Source: Comamonadaceae bacterium G21597-S1 (lineage in GTDB: Bacteria; Pseudomonadota; Gammaproteobacteria; Burkholderiales; Burkholderiaceae_C). Taken from it: DNA of 64,000 nucleotides. The notes below the pieces were generated by a model, which ran no database searches, had not been told where the DNA came from, and worked only from the letters and a program-made list of their open reading frames with translations. Both the position numbers and the translations under genes were made by a program. The DNA lies in assembly GCA_027214345.1 (NCBI GenBank), contig JAPWHR010000002.1, positions 248,001 to 312,000 of the forward strand, read 5' to 3'. Positions 43,644 through 56,385 of this stretch are shown in pieces; position 1 is the first letter of the stretch; each line of letters begins with the position of its first letter.

Positions 43644-45611
43644 ATGGCACCCGATCTCGTGCACCTGCTGCCGGCACCCGGTCCGATGTGGGGGCCATAT
43701 CCGCAGCGAGGCGACGCCGACAAGGCGCCGCCGGCGCGCGGACTGGGATGGCGCTCGGCGCTGGGCCGGTGCCGTGCCCTGGCACGCGCCGCCGTACCCC
43801 ACGCCACGCAGTGGCAGGCCCTGCCGGCGCCACAACGCCCCGTCGCGCTGGGCGCGCTGCGCACCGAGCTGCGCCGCCGGGGCCTGTGCGACGCAACGAC
43901 GGCACGCGCGCTGGGCGTGGTGTCGGCCTGTGCGTGCGACGCACTCGGCTTGCAACCGCGTGCGACCCAGTTGATGGCCGCCGGCGCGCTGCTCGACAAC
44001 CACATGGCGGAGATGGCCACCGGCGAAGGCAAGACCCTGGCCATCGCCATGGCGGCCGCCGTCGCGGCGCTGGCCGGCATGCGGGTCCATGTCGTGACCG
44101 CCAACGACTACCTCGCACGCCGCGACGCCCATCAGATGGCTGCGCTGTTCGGCGTCCTGGGCCTGCGCGTGGCCGCGCTGGTCGACGCCGGCATGGATGC
44201 GCAGGCCCGGCGCGCGGCCTACCGCCACGACATCGTCTACGCCACCGCCAAGGACCTGGCCTTCGATTTCCTGCGCGACCGCCAGGCGCTGGGCCCGCAC
44301 CATCGTTACCACCATGCGGCCAGAAGCCTAGGCACACGCATGGCCGCAACCCCGCCGCTGATGCAAGGCCTGTGCATGGCCCTGCTCGACGAGGCCGACA
44401 GTATCCTGCTCGACGAGGCCGACGTACCACTGATCCTGTCGCAGGCCGCCCCGCATGCCGCGCGCCGCGCCTTCCTGTGGCAGGCACTGGCGCTGGCACG
44501 CAAGCTCGATGCGCCGCAGCACTTCACGGTGCGGCCACGCGACCGCCACGCAGCCCTGACCGCGGCAGGCGAAGCCCGGCTGGCGCAGCTGGCATCGGCG
44601 CTGGACGGGCCCTGGCGCCGGCCACGCTATCGGCGCGAAGCGGTCGTCGCCGCACTGGCCGCCCTGCATGTGTTCGAACGCGACACACACTACCTGGTGC
44701 GCGACGGCGCGATCGAACTGCTGGACGAAGTCACCGGCCGGGTCGCGCCGGGACGGGTCTGGTCGCGGGGCCTGCACACCCTGGTCGCGCTGAAGGAAGG
44801 CCTGAGTCCGCCGCCGGAAACCGAGACCGTGGCTCAGACCACGTTCCAGCGCTTCTTCCAGCGGTATTGGCGCCTGTGCGGCATCAGCGGCACCTTGCGC
44901 GAGGCCGCAGCCGAGTTGCGTGCGGTCTACGGCATGCAGGTGGTCGCAATCCCGCTGCACCGACCGTCACGCCGCCGGACCCTGCCCACGCGCCTGTTCG
45001 CCGACCGCGACACCTTGCTCGATGCGGTCGTGCAACGGGTCCAGGAACTGCATGGGCAGGGCCGCCCCGTGCTTGTGGGGACCGATAGTGTTGCGGATTC
45101 ACAACAGCTGTCAGATCGATTGCAGGCCGCGGGACTGGCGCATCGCGTGCTCAATGCGCTCAATGATGCGCAGGAAGCCGACATCGTCGCCCGCGCCGGG
45201 CAGGCCGCCAGCGTGACCGTGGCCACGCGCATGGCCGGGCGCGGAACCGACATCGAACCGGACGCCGCCGCGCTTGCGGCCGGCGGCCTGCATGTGTTGT
45301 CATGCCAGCACAATCCGTCGCGCCGACTCGACCGCCAATTGGCCGGACGGGCCGCGCGCCATGGGGATCCGGGCAGCCAGGAACACTGGATGGCGCAGGA
45401 CGCGGCGCAGGCCGTCGGCATGTCGGCACTGTCCATGGGCGCCGCCTGGCCACTCGCGCGCAACGGACGGATCGGCGGCCATCTGCTGGACGCGGCCCGG
45501 CGTCTGGCGCAGTGGCAGGAAGACCGGCGACGCACGACCCTGCGACGCCAATTGCTGCAGCAGGACCTCGAATGGGAACGCAGGCTCGCATTTGCGGGTC
45601 GTTCCACGTGA
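43644..45611 (+). CDS. SecA-like preprotein translocase ATPase, C-terminally short
   Basis: A 655-residue SecA paralogue. Walker A is MATGEGKTLA (Lys130), then VTANDYLARRD, DIVYATAKDLAFDFLRD, the DEAD box at 249-252 in LLDEADSILLDEADVPLI, GISGTLREAA, TRMAGRGTDIEPD, and the arginine-finger region AGRAARHGDPGSQEHW. Both helicase lobes and part of the preprotein cross-linking domain are present. The protein ends about 70 residues after the last motif, so the helical wing/scaffold domain and the Zn-binding tail of housekeeping SecA (about 900 aa) are missing. This points to a specialised substrate, probably the giant protein encoded downstream. Confidence 0.88.
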   Translation: MAPDLVHLLPAPGPMWGPYPQRGDADKAPPARGLGWRSALGRCRALARAAVPHATQWQALPAPQRPVALGALRTELRRRGLCDATTARALGVVSACACDALGLQPRATQLMAAGALLDNHMAEMATGEGKTLAIAMAAAVAALAGMRVHVVTANDYLARRDAHQMAALFGVLGLRVAALVDAGMDAQARRAAYRHDIVYATAKDLAFDFLRDRQALGPHHRYHHAARSLGTRMAATPPLMQGLCMALLDEADSILLDEADVPLILSQAAPHAARRAFLWQALALARKLDAPQHFTVRPRDRHAALTAAGEARLAQLASALDGPWRRPRYRREAVVAALAALHVFERDTHYLVRDGAIELLDEVTGRVAPGRVWSRGLHTLVALKEGLSPPPETETVAQTTFQRFFQRYWRLCGISGTLREAAAELRAVYGMQVVAIPLHRPSRRRTLPTRLFADRDTLLDAVVQRVQELHGQGRPVLVGTDSVADSQQLSDRLQAAGLAHRVLNALNDAQEADIVARAGQAASVTVATRMAGRGTDIEPDAAALAAGGLHVLSCQHNPSRRLDRQLAGRAARHGDPGSQEHWMAQDAAQAVGMSALSMGAAWPLARNGRIGGHLLDAARRLAQWQEDRRRTTLRRQLLQQDLEWERRLAFAGRST

Positions 45612-45620
45612 TTTTCGCCC

Positions 45621-45650
45621 TTGGCCGCGGCCGATCGGCGCTGCTATCAT
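45621..45650 (+). promoter_or_regulatory. Internal promoter before second membrane-fusion gene
   Basis: TTGGCC (45621-45626), 18-bp spacer, TATCAT (45645-45650) with an extended TG one base before it. This is the best sigma-70-like element in the operon and lies 10 bp after the secA-like stop, so the adhesin half can be expressed separately. Confidence 0.5.
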
Positions 45651-45710
45651 GCCGCCACCGGGAGATTTCACGAGCGTTCCCGACGCCCCGCGCAGCCAGA
45701 GATCAGAGCC

Positions 45711-45733
45711 AGGCGGCGATCCGGCCGCTTTTT
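45711..45733 (+). terminator. Possible attenuator hairpin in the leader
   Basis: A GCGGC / GCCGC stem (45713-45717 and 45724-45728), extendable by a G-U and an A-U pair, is followed by TTTTT (45729-45733). It lies 165 bp before the start codon of the next gene and inside the predicted transcript, so it would attenuate rather than end the operon. The rest of the 286-bp gap shows nothing I recognise. Confidence 0.5.
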
Positions 45734-45897
45734 CGGGCATCGACGGAATGTTCGCCAACTATGCTTGCGTGATGGACTTACGACCACTGGTGATCTCTGC
45801 GCCTTCTCCCGGACCACGACGGCCCTTCGTCCCAGGCCCTGATTCCGCAATCGAAATCCGACCCACGCCAGCCGCGCGACGCCTGTTGAGGCTGCGC

Positions 45898-46848
45898 ATG
45901 CATGGCCCCGTGGCCCTGGTGGCGGCGCTGCTGCTGCCCCTGAGCGGTTGGGGCGCGACCCCCGGTGCCAGGGTCGGATCGACCATGACACGGTCCGTCG
46001 GTTGCCTGATCGAACCCGATCGTGTCGCCGACGTCGGCTCCCAGGTGGTCGGCCTGGTCGAGCGGCTGCACGTGGAGCGTGGCGACAACGTCAAGGCGGG
46101 CCAGAGCCTGATCACGCTGCGCGGCGACGTCGAACGCGCCAACATGGGCGTGGCCGACACCCGGTCCCGCGTCGATGCCGAGATTCTGGCCGCGCAGGCC
46201 AGCCTCGATTTGGCGCAGCAGAAGGTGCGCCGGGCCGAATCCCTGGTGGCACAGAAATTCGTGTCACAGCAGGCCGTCGATCAGGCGCGCGGCGAAGCCG
46301 AAGTGGCGCGCCAGAAGCTCAAGCAGGTCGAAAGCCAGCGGCAGATCTGGGTCGAGGAGCGCAAGGTCGCACAGGCCCAGCTCGCCTTGCGCACCGTGCG
46401 CAGCCCGTTCTCCGGCGTCGTCGTCGAGCGTTTCGTCAACCAGGGCGAACGGGTCGAGGAACGCCCGATGCTGCGGGTCGCGGTGATCGATCCGCTGCGG
46501 GTCGAGTTGCTGGTTCCCACCGCCTTGTACGGCAAGCTCGCCAAGGGCGACCGCATCCAGGTGCTGCCGGAGTTGCCCGATGCCCAGCCGGTCACCGCCA
46601 CGGTCCGCCACGTCGACCGGGTGCTGGATGCCGCGAGCAACAGCTTCCGCGTCCGCCTGTCCCTGCCCAACCCGGACTACCAGCTGCCCGCGGGCCTGCG
46701 TTGCAAGGCCGACGTGCCCGGCGCCGAGGTGCTGGAGCCGACCGCGCCGGCGGGGCCGAACGGGCCCGCGACCACGATCACCCGGCCCAAACCCGCGCCC
46801 GCCGTGCACCGTCCGGACGCGACGGCACCGCGGACCCCCTCGCGCTGA
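45898..46848 (+). CDS. Periplasmic membrane-fusion (HlyD/RND adaptor) protein
   Basis: A 316-residue adaptor: signal peptide (MHGPVALVAALLLPLSGWG), lipoyl half-motif VGLVERLHVERGDNVKAGQ, a coiled-coil hairpin of about 90 residues, second half-motif RTVRSPFSGVVVERFVNQGE, and a beta-barrel (LRVELLVPTALYGKLAKGD). It ends with a Pro-rich tail. ATG at 45898 has GAGG 6 bp before it; longer versions (45748 or 45772) would put 40-50 residues before the signal peptide. Such adaptors bridge inner-membrane pumps to outer-membrane pores; neither pump nor TolC is in this window. It precedes the giant protein gene by 28 bp. Confidence 0.82.
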   Translation: MHGPVALVAALLLPLSGWGATPGARVGSTMTRSVGCLIEPDRVADVGSQVVGLVERLHVERGDNVKAGQSLITLRGDVERANMGVADTRSRVDAEILAAQASLDLAQQKVRRAESLVAQKFVSQQAVDQARGEAEVARQKLKQVESQRQIWVEERKVAQAQLALRTVRSPFSGVVVERFVNQGERVEERPMLRVAVIDPLRVELLVPTALYGKLAKGDRIQVLPELPDAQPVTATVRHVDRVLDAASNSFRVRLSLPNPDYQLPAGLRCKADVPGAEVLEPTAPAGPNGPATTITRPKPAPAVHRPDATAPRTPSR

Positions 46849-46876
46849 CGGTCGCCGGCACGCGCGCGCCGCTGCG

Positions 46877-49800
46877 ATGTCCCTGCCCTTGCCCCTCCGT
46901 CCGGTCTGCGAGACCATGGAGGAGCGCATCCTGCATTCGGCCGATCTGGCGCCGTTGCTGGTGTCCGACATGGGCAACGGCCTTGCGCTGCAGCAGCCGG
47001 TGCAACAGGCATCGGCCAATGAGCCGCTCGAGCGCGGCAACGAGATCGCCTTCGTGGACCTCTCGGTGCCCGATGCGGACACGCTGCTGGCCGATCTGCG
47101 CGCGCAACAGGCGGCCGGCCGGGCCCTGGAGATCGTCACCATCGCCGCCGACGAGGACGGCCTGGAACTGATAGGCCGCACGCTGGCCGGACGCAGCGAC
47201 ATCGGTGCCGTGCATGTGCTGGCACACGGCAGCGATGGTGTGATGCAACTGGGCAACACCCGGCTGGATGCCGAGGCGCTACTGGCGCGTGCCGACACCA
47301 TCGCCGGCTGGTCCGGCGCGCTGACGGCCGATGCGGACCTGCTGCTGTACGGCTGCGATTTCGCGCAGACCGGCGTCGGCCAGCAGCTGGTGCGCGACCT
47401 GGCGCTGCTGACCGGCGCCGATGTCGCCGCCAGCACCGACCTGACCGGAGCCCAGGCATCGGGCGGCAACTGGGCACTGGAGTTCGCCACCGGCCGGATC
47501 GAGGCGGCCACGGCGATGACGGCCGCGGGACAGCAGTCCTGGGCCGGAACGCTGGCCGTCGACTTGACCTCGCAGAGTTCGGACGGCACGACCACGGCCA
47601 CCACCAGCTTCAATTTCGCGCACAACGTCAACGGCGGCAGCGACCGCCTGCTGCTGGTCAGCCTGGTGCTGGGCAACAGCTCGAGCAGCGCAACGGCGGT
47701 GACCTACAACGGCACCGCGCTGACCCTGGTCGCCACGCAGAACTCGCCGACCGACCATGTTCGCGTCGAACTGTGGTCGCTGGTCGCGCCGACGGTCGCC
47801 GCCGGGACCGTCAACGTGACGCTGAGTTCGGCCACCACGCTGGTGGCGGGTGCCACCTCGTATTCAGGTGTCGACCAGTCCACGCCACTGGGCGCCGCCG
47901 TCAAGGGCAGCGGCAACAGCGCCACGGCCAGCGTGGTCGTTCCGGCCAGCAGCGGCGACCTGGTGGTCGACATCGTGGGGGCACGCCAGGTCTCGTCGTT
48001 CGCGCTCGGCGCCAACCAGACCCAGAACTTCGCGCAGACCCAGGGCACCGGAGCCGCGGCCCTGTCCGGACTTTCCACCCGCGAAGTCGGCGCGACGTCC
48101 GTGACCATGAGCAACGGCCTGACCAGCGCCAACCTCAACTGGGCATCGATCGCCGTGCAACTCCGGCAGGCCACCTCGACGCTGCTGGCCGACACACCGA
48201 TGGGCACCAGCGGCAACCTGAGCGGCAGCGGCGGCGGAACCGGCTGGGCCGGCAACTGGTCCGGTGGCGGCTCGTCGATCCGACTGTCCAGCGGCAGCCT
48301 GAGCGACCCGACCGGCCTGTTGCCGGTCAGTGGCGGCAAGGCGCAGTTCCAGCTCTCCAGCTTCCTGTTTCCATCGTCGGCGACCGCGACCCGCGACCTG
48401 AGCACCAGCATCGGTGCCAACGGCACGACGACCTGGATCAGTTTCATCGTCCAGCCGGATACCGGTGGATCCAACTACACGGGCATCGAATTCGGCAGCG
48501 GCTCGGCCACGGTCGGATTCGCCGGCCTGAGCCAGGGCAACAAGTTCGTCGTCGGGGTTGCCGGCACCAGCGGCAACGCGGTGTCGGGCCTGAATGCGGT
48601 GAATGGCCAGAATACGCTGCTGGTGCTCAGGATCGAACACCTGGCCGGCAACGATGTGTTGACGCTGTATGTCAACCCCACGCCGGGCCTGAACGCACCG
48701 GACTCGGCGTCGACGGCCAGCGCGAGTTTCGACCTCGGCACATTCACACGCCTGAGCGTCACCGCCGGCACCGTGTTCATCGGCAGCAACAACTCCTACC
48801 TGGACGAGATCCGGGTCGGCCGGACATTTGCCGATGTCGCGCCGACCGCCGCGCCGGTCATCATCAGCAACGGCGGCGGAGCCACCGCCAGCGTGGCCAT
48901 CGCCGAGAACACGACGCATGTGACGACGGTCACGGCCATCGACTACGACACGTCGTCACTGACCTACAGCATCGCCGGTGGCGTCGACGCGGCCCTGTTC
49001 CAGATCGATTCGGGCACCGGCGTATTGCGCTTTCGAAATGCGCCGGACTTCGAGACACCACTCGACGCGGGCGCGAACAACATCTACGACGTCATCGTGC
49101 GCGCCAGCGACGGCACTCACAGCGATACGCAGGCGATCGCGGTCATGGTGACCGATGTATCCAACGGACCGCTCATCGTCTCGACCACCGCCGACGCCTA
49201 CGACGGCAATGTCGGCTCGATCGAACTGCTGATCGCCAACCCGGGCGCCGACGGCCTGATCTCGCTGCGCGAGGCGATTACCGCGGCCAACAACACGCCG
49301 GGCACCGACACCATCATCTTCGGCGTCAACGGCACATTCACGCTGTCGTCGATCGCCGGCACCGGCGACGACAACAACGACAAGGGCGACCTCGACATCA
49401 AGGGCGGGCTGGTCATCGTCGGCAACGGCAGCGGCAACACCACCATCGGTGGCTTCGGCACCGACCGGGTGTTCGACCTGCGCAGCGGCGCCGGGACGGT
49501 TGCCATGTCGGGCCTGACGATCCAGGGCGGCGGCGACGAGGATGGCGGCGCCATGCGCATCCATGCGTCGGTCACGGTCACGCTGACCGACGTCGTGATC
49601 CGCAACAACAGCGGCAAGAACGGCGGCGCGATCCTGAACGAAGGCAATCTCACGATCACGCGCGGCAGCATCACCGGCAACACCGCCGTCAACAACGACG
49701 GTGGCGCCATCCACAATACCGGCACGCTGGCACTCAACCAGGTCGAACTCGCGAACAATGCCGCGTCCAACGGCCACAAGGGCGGAGCCATCTACAACAA

Positions 49801-52800
49801 GGGCACAGCGACGCTGACCGAGGTCTGGGCCCATGACAACACGGCCGAGGAAGGCGGCGCCTTGTGGGTCTCGGGCAACGGCAACAGCTTCACGCTGGAC
49901 CGCGTCACGCTGAATGCGAACGCGGCAAGCAAGGACGGCGGCGCGGTGTTCGGCGACAACGGATCCAACCTGCTCGCCGTCAACGTGACCATCAGCGGCA
50001 ACTCGGCGGGCGAAAACGGCGGTGGCATCCGGACCAAGAGCCAGAACTGGTCGCTGGCGAACACGACGATCGCGAACAACCATTCGGTATTGGGTGCCGG
50101 CGCAATCCACGCAGACAAGGTCAACGACGTACGGCTGCGCGCCAGCATCCTGGCGTCGAACACCAGCGCCGCCGGCGCCGCACTGAATATCAGCAACCTG
50201 GGTCAGCGATCGCTCGGAAACAACCTGGCGACCCAGGCCACGGCATGGCTGGACAACCCCAGCGACATCATCAGTACTGCCGCTGCGCTCGGGTTGCAGG
50301 CGCTGGCGGCCAACGGCGGATTTGCGCCGACACATGCGCTGGCGTTCGGATCGGCAGCGATCGACACCGGCTACACCAGTTCGCCAGCCACCGACCAGCG
50401 TGGCGTGGCCCGCGTCAGCACGCCGGACATCGGCGCCTACGAATACAACCTGGGCAACGCCGCGCCGACCATCAGCGCCATCGGCAACCAGAACGTCGAC
50501 GAAGACGCCACGCTGGGACTGCTGGCGTTCACGATCGGCGACGCCGAGACGTCCGCCGGCGCTCTGACCGTGACCGCAACCTCGCTGAACACCACGCTGC
50601 TGCCCAATGCCGGCATCGTGCTCGGCGGCAGCGGCGCCAACCGAACCGTCACGCTGACGCCGGCGCCCAATGCCAATTCGACGCTCAACGGCGGACCGGT
50701 CACGGTGCGTATGTCGGTATCGGACGGCGTCAACACGACGACGCACGACTTCCTGCTGACCGTCAACCCGACGGCCGACGACCCGGTCGCCGTCAACGAC
50801 CTGGCCTCGACGGCGGCCGGAACCCCGGTCGTGGTATCGGTGCTGGGCAACGACTACGACGTCGATGACGACAGCTTCGTCATCGATTCGGCCAGCCTGC
50901 AGAACGGCACGCAAGGCAGCGTGTCGTTCAACAGCACGACGATCACGTTCACGCCCGCCGTCACCGGCGTGGTGCTGATCAACTACACGGTGCGCGACAG
51001 CACCGGACGCGTATCGAACACCGCCGTGTTGACGGTCAACGTCGGCGCCAACAACGCCCCCACTGCCGCCGGCGGCATGGTGGCGCTCACCGAGGACGGC
51101 AGCCGCGCCATCGTGCTGGCCAACCTGGGGTATGGCGACCCGGATGGCCATGCGTTCGCCGCGTTGCGTGTCGACAGCCTGCCCAGCGCCGGCAGCCTGT
51201 GGTTCGACGGCGAACGCGTGACCAGCGCGGGACTGGTCGTCGATGCCGCCGACCTGGCGGCGAACAGGCTGGTGTTCGTGCCCGCGGCCGATGGCAACGG
51301 CGCGGCCTATGCCACGATGCAGTTCAGCGTGCAGGACACCCAGGGCGCGTTCTCCGCATCCAGCGGCACCTTGACCTTCAATGTGTCGGCACAGCCGGAC
51401 GCGCCGGTCGTGGCGGACGACACCGCCACCACGCCGATCAACCAGGCGATCGACGTCAACGTGCTGGTCAACGACAGCCATCCGGACGGCACGCCGGTGT
51501 CGATCAGCAACGTCGTGCTGGACGATCCGTCGCAGGGCACGGTGACGATCTCGTTCGCGCTCGACGCGCGTGGTTCGGTGTTGTTCACGCCGGCTGCGGA
51601 CATCAGCGGCGAGGTCGTGATCCGCTACACCGTGTCCGACGGCACGGCCAGCACCATCGGCACGCTGCGCGTGACGGTCGGCGCCAATACCGTGCCCAGC
51701 AGCGAAAACAACACCGTCACCGTGGCCGAAGACGGCAGCTACACGGTGCAGGTGGCCGATATCTCGTATTTCGACCCGGATGCCGGCCAGTCCTTCGCCG
51801 CCGTGCGTATCGACCAGTTGCCGTCGTTCGGCAACCTGTTCATCGGCGGCGTGGCGGCGCAGGTCGGCGACTCGGTCACGGCCGCGCAACTGGCCGCCGG
51901 CGCCCTGGTCTACCAACCGCCGGCGAACGGCAACGGCAACGCGTTCGACCAGTTGTTGTTCAGCGTCGTCGACAGCGCCGGCGCACGCTCCGGCAACTAC
52001 AGCCTGACCGTCAACGTGACCGCGGTCAACGACGCCCCGACGATCAGCACGCCGGCCACCATCGGCGTCATCGAGGACACGGCCAGCGCCATCACCGGCA
52101 TCGTGTTTGCCGACATCGACGGCGGTGGCGCTGCGATGGTCGCGACTTTCAGCGTAGCTTCGGGCAGCCTGGCCGCGAGCGCCGGATCCGGCGTGGCCAT
52201 TGGTGGCACGGCCAACGCACTGACCTTGACCGGGTCCCTCGCCGACCTGAATACCTTCCTGGCCGCTGGCGGCCTGCACTTCACGACGGCCAGCTCCGCC
52301 ACCGCCGACGTCCTGCTGGGCATCGCCATCAACGACGGCGGCAACAGCGGCGTTGGCGGGCCCCGAACCGACCTGGCGAACAGCACCTTGCGCGTGAGTC
52401 CGCTGAACAAGGCGCCCGTTGTGGTCGCACCAGCCAGCCTGTCGATCGTCGAGGACGTGCCCGGCGCCCTCACCGGCATCAGCTTCAGCGACCCTGATGC
52501 CGGCAGTGCCGTCGTCAGTGCCAGCTTCAGCGTCGACAGTGGCTCCCTGGCGGCGATGGCCGGCAACGGCGTTGCGGTCACCGGTTCGGGCACACCTGTC
52601 CTGGGGCTGACCGGCTCGATCGCCAATCTGAACGCCTTCATCGCCAATGGCAGGCTCGCCTTCACCACGGCACAGGACGCAACCACCAATGTGACGCTGC
52701 GCAGCACGATCGACGATGGCGGCAATACCGGCGTCGGTGGCGCCCGGTCGGCGTTCGCGCTCAGCACCATCGTCGTGACGCCGGTCAACGATGCCCCCGT

Positions 52801-53826
52801 GCTGGCGTCGCCGTGGGCCGACCAGGCGGTCGTCGCCACCCAGGCGGCGTTGCTGCAGATACCGGCGGCCAGTTTCACCGACGTTGATGCGGGCGATACG
52901 CTGCGTTACGCGGCCACGTTGGCGGACGGAGCCGCATTGCCCGCCTGGCTGCAGTTCGATCCGCTGGCGCGCAGCTTCTCGGCCAACGCGGCGCTTGTCG
53001 ATGTGGGCACGCTCACGCTGCGCGTCACCGCCACCGACGACGCCGGCGCTTCGGCCCAGATGGTGTTCAGGCTTTCGGTCGTGGCGCCGACGGCCGAGCC
53101 GGCCGAGCCGGCCGAGCCGGTCGAGCCGGACGAGCCGAAGGCGGCCGCGCCGATCGCCGCGCCGGCGAACACCGACGACACCAGCACGCCGGCACCGGTC
53201 GAGGCCGTGGCGGAGGCAACGGCCGAACCGGCTCCGGCCGCGGACCTCGAGATTGCCATCGAGCCGCCCCCGCCACTGATTGCGTCGGACACGGTGGAGA
53301 TCAACATCGATACCCGCATCACCGTGGTGCCGCAACGCCAGTTCACGTTCGACGTCGCCTCGACGCTGCCGGTATCGCAGGCCGACACGGTGCTCGCCGC
53401 CGCCTTGCTGACCCAGTTCAGCGACATCGCAACCTCGGCGTCGAGCGACATGTTCACCAACGAGGACCTGCTGCGCAAGCTCGAGGAACTCAAGCGCCAG
53501 ATGCTGCAGCAGGAATCGGCACAACAGACGGTACTGGCGTCGTCCATCGCCCTGACCAGCGGCCTGTCGATCGGCTACGTGGTCTGGCTGATCCGCGGCG
53601 GCATCCTGGTCAGCTCGATGTTGTCGGCGTTGCCGGCATGGCAGCTGATCGATCCGCTGCCGGTGCTCGCCACGTCGCGTGGCGGCCGGCCCGGGCCGGG
53701 CACGGCGCCTGCGGAAGACCCCGAGGTCGAGAAGTTGTTCGATCGCACACGCAAGGCATCCCCAGGAACCGTCCCGCCCGCACCGCCCCCCACCGCCGCG
53801 CAAGGCACACAGAACCATCCGTCGCC

Positions 53827-53830
<4 letters not shown>
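46877..53830 (+). CDS. Giant LEPR-XLL/DUF4347 surface protein with beta-helix and cadherin-like repeats
   Basis: A 2317-residue protein. Residues 14-25 (ETMEERILHSAD) resemble the LEPR-XLL N-terminal motif of very large exoproteins; no normal signal peptide is seen. DUF4347 spans about 50-220, with His117 (VLAHGSDG) and Cys160 (LLYGCDFA). Two beta-sandwich/LamG-like domains follow (about 230-655), a cadherin domain (660-760), a CSLREA-like entry (ISLREAITAANNT) and a right-handed beta-helix (820-1190), tandem Ig/cadherin-like domains (1190-2070), and a Pro/Glu linker. A hydrophobic segment at about 2225-2255 ends in PAWQLIDPLPVL before a Pro-rich tail. The stop overlaps the kinase gene by ATGA. 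Likely a secreted or surface-held adhesin. Confidence 0.85.
50773..52788 (+). repeat. Tandem domain repeats (A-B-A-B-C-C) inside the giant protein gene
   Basis: Protein-level repeats: A units begin near 50773 and 51391 (VND and ADD starts, about 100 residues), B units near 51051 and 51686 (NAP/TVP starts with TEDG/AEDG), and C units near 52027 and 52407 (IEDT/VEDV, ending in DGGNSGVGG or DGGNTGVGG). The DNA copies are diverged, so these are old duplications. They form rod-like Ig/cadherin arrays. Confidence 0.7.

Positions 53831-56381
<2,551 letters not shown>

Positions 56382-56385
<4 letters not shown>

Noticed and set aside
41021-44104. 1027-codon minus-strand open frame across the adaptor, M50 and SecA-like genes
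   Set aside because: Composition (His, Gln, Arg-rich) is that of an antisense shadow; the plus strand carries clear zinc-peptidase and ATPase motifs.
45657-45897. Cyclic-di-GMP riboswitch in the leader of the giant-protein genes
   Set aside because: Looked for because of the EAL gene; the conserved GEMM core elements are not found, only a terminator-like hairpin.
48956-53818. 1620-codon open frame on the minus strand, antisense to the giant protein gene
   Set aside because: His/Arg/Gly-rich shadow caused by high GC and strong codon bias of the real plus-strand gene; no domain, start signal or partner.
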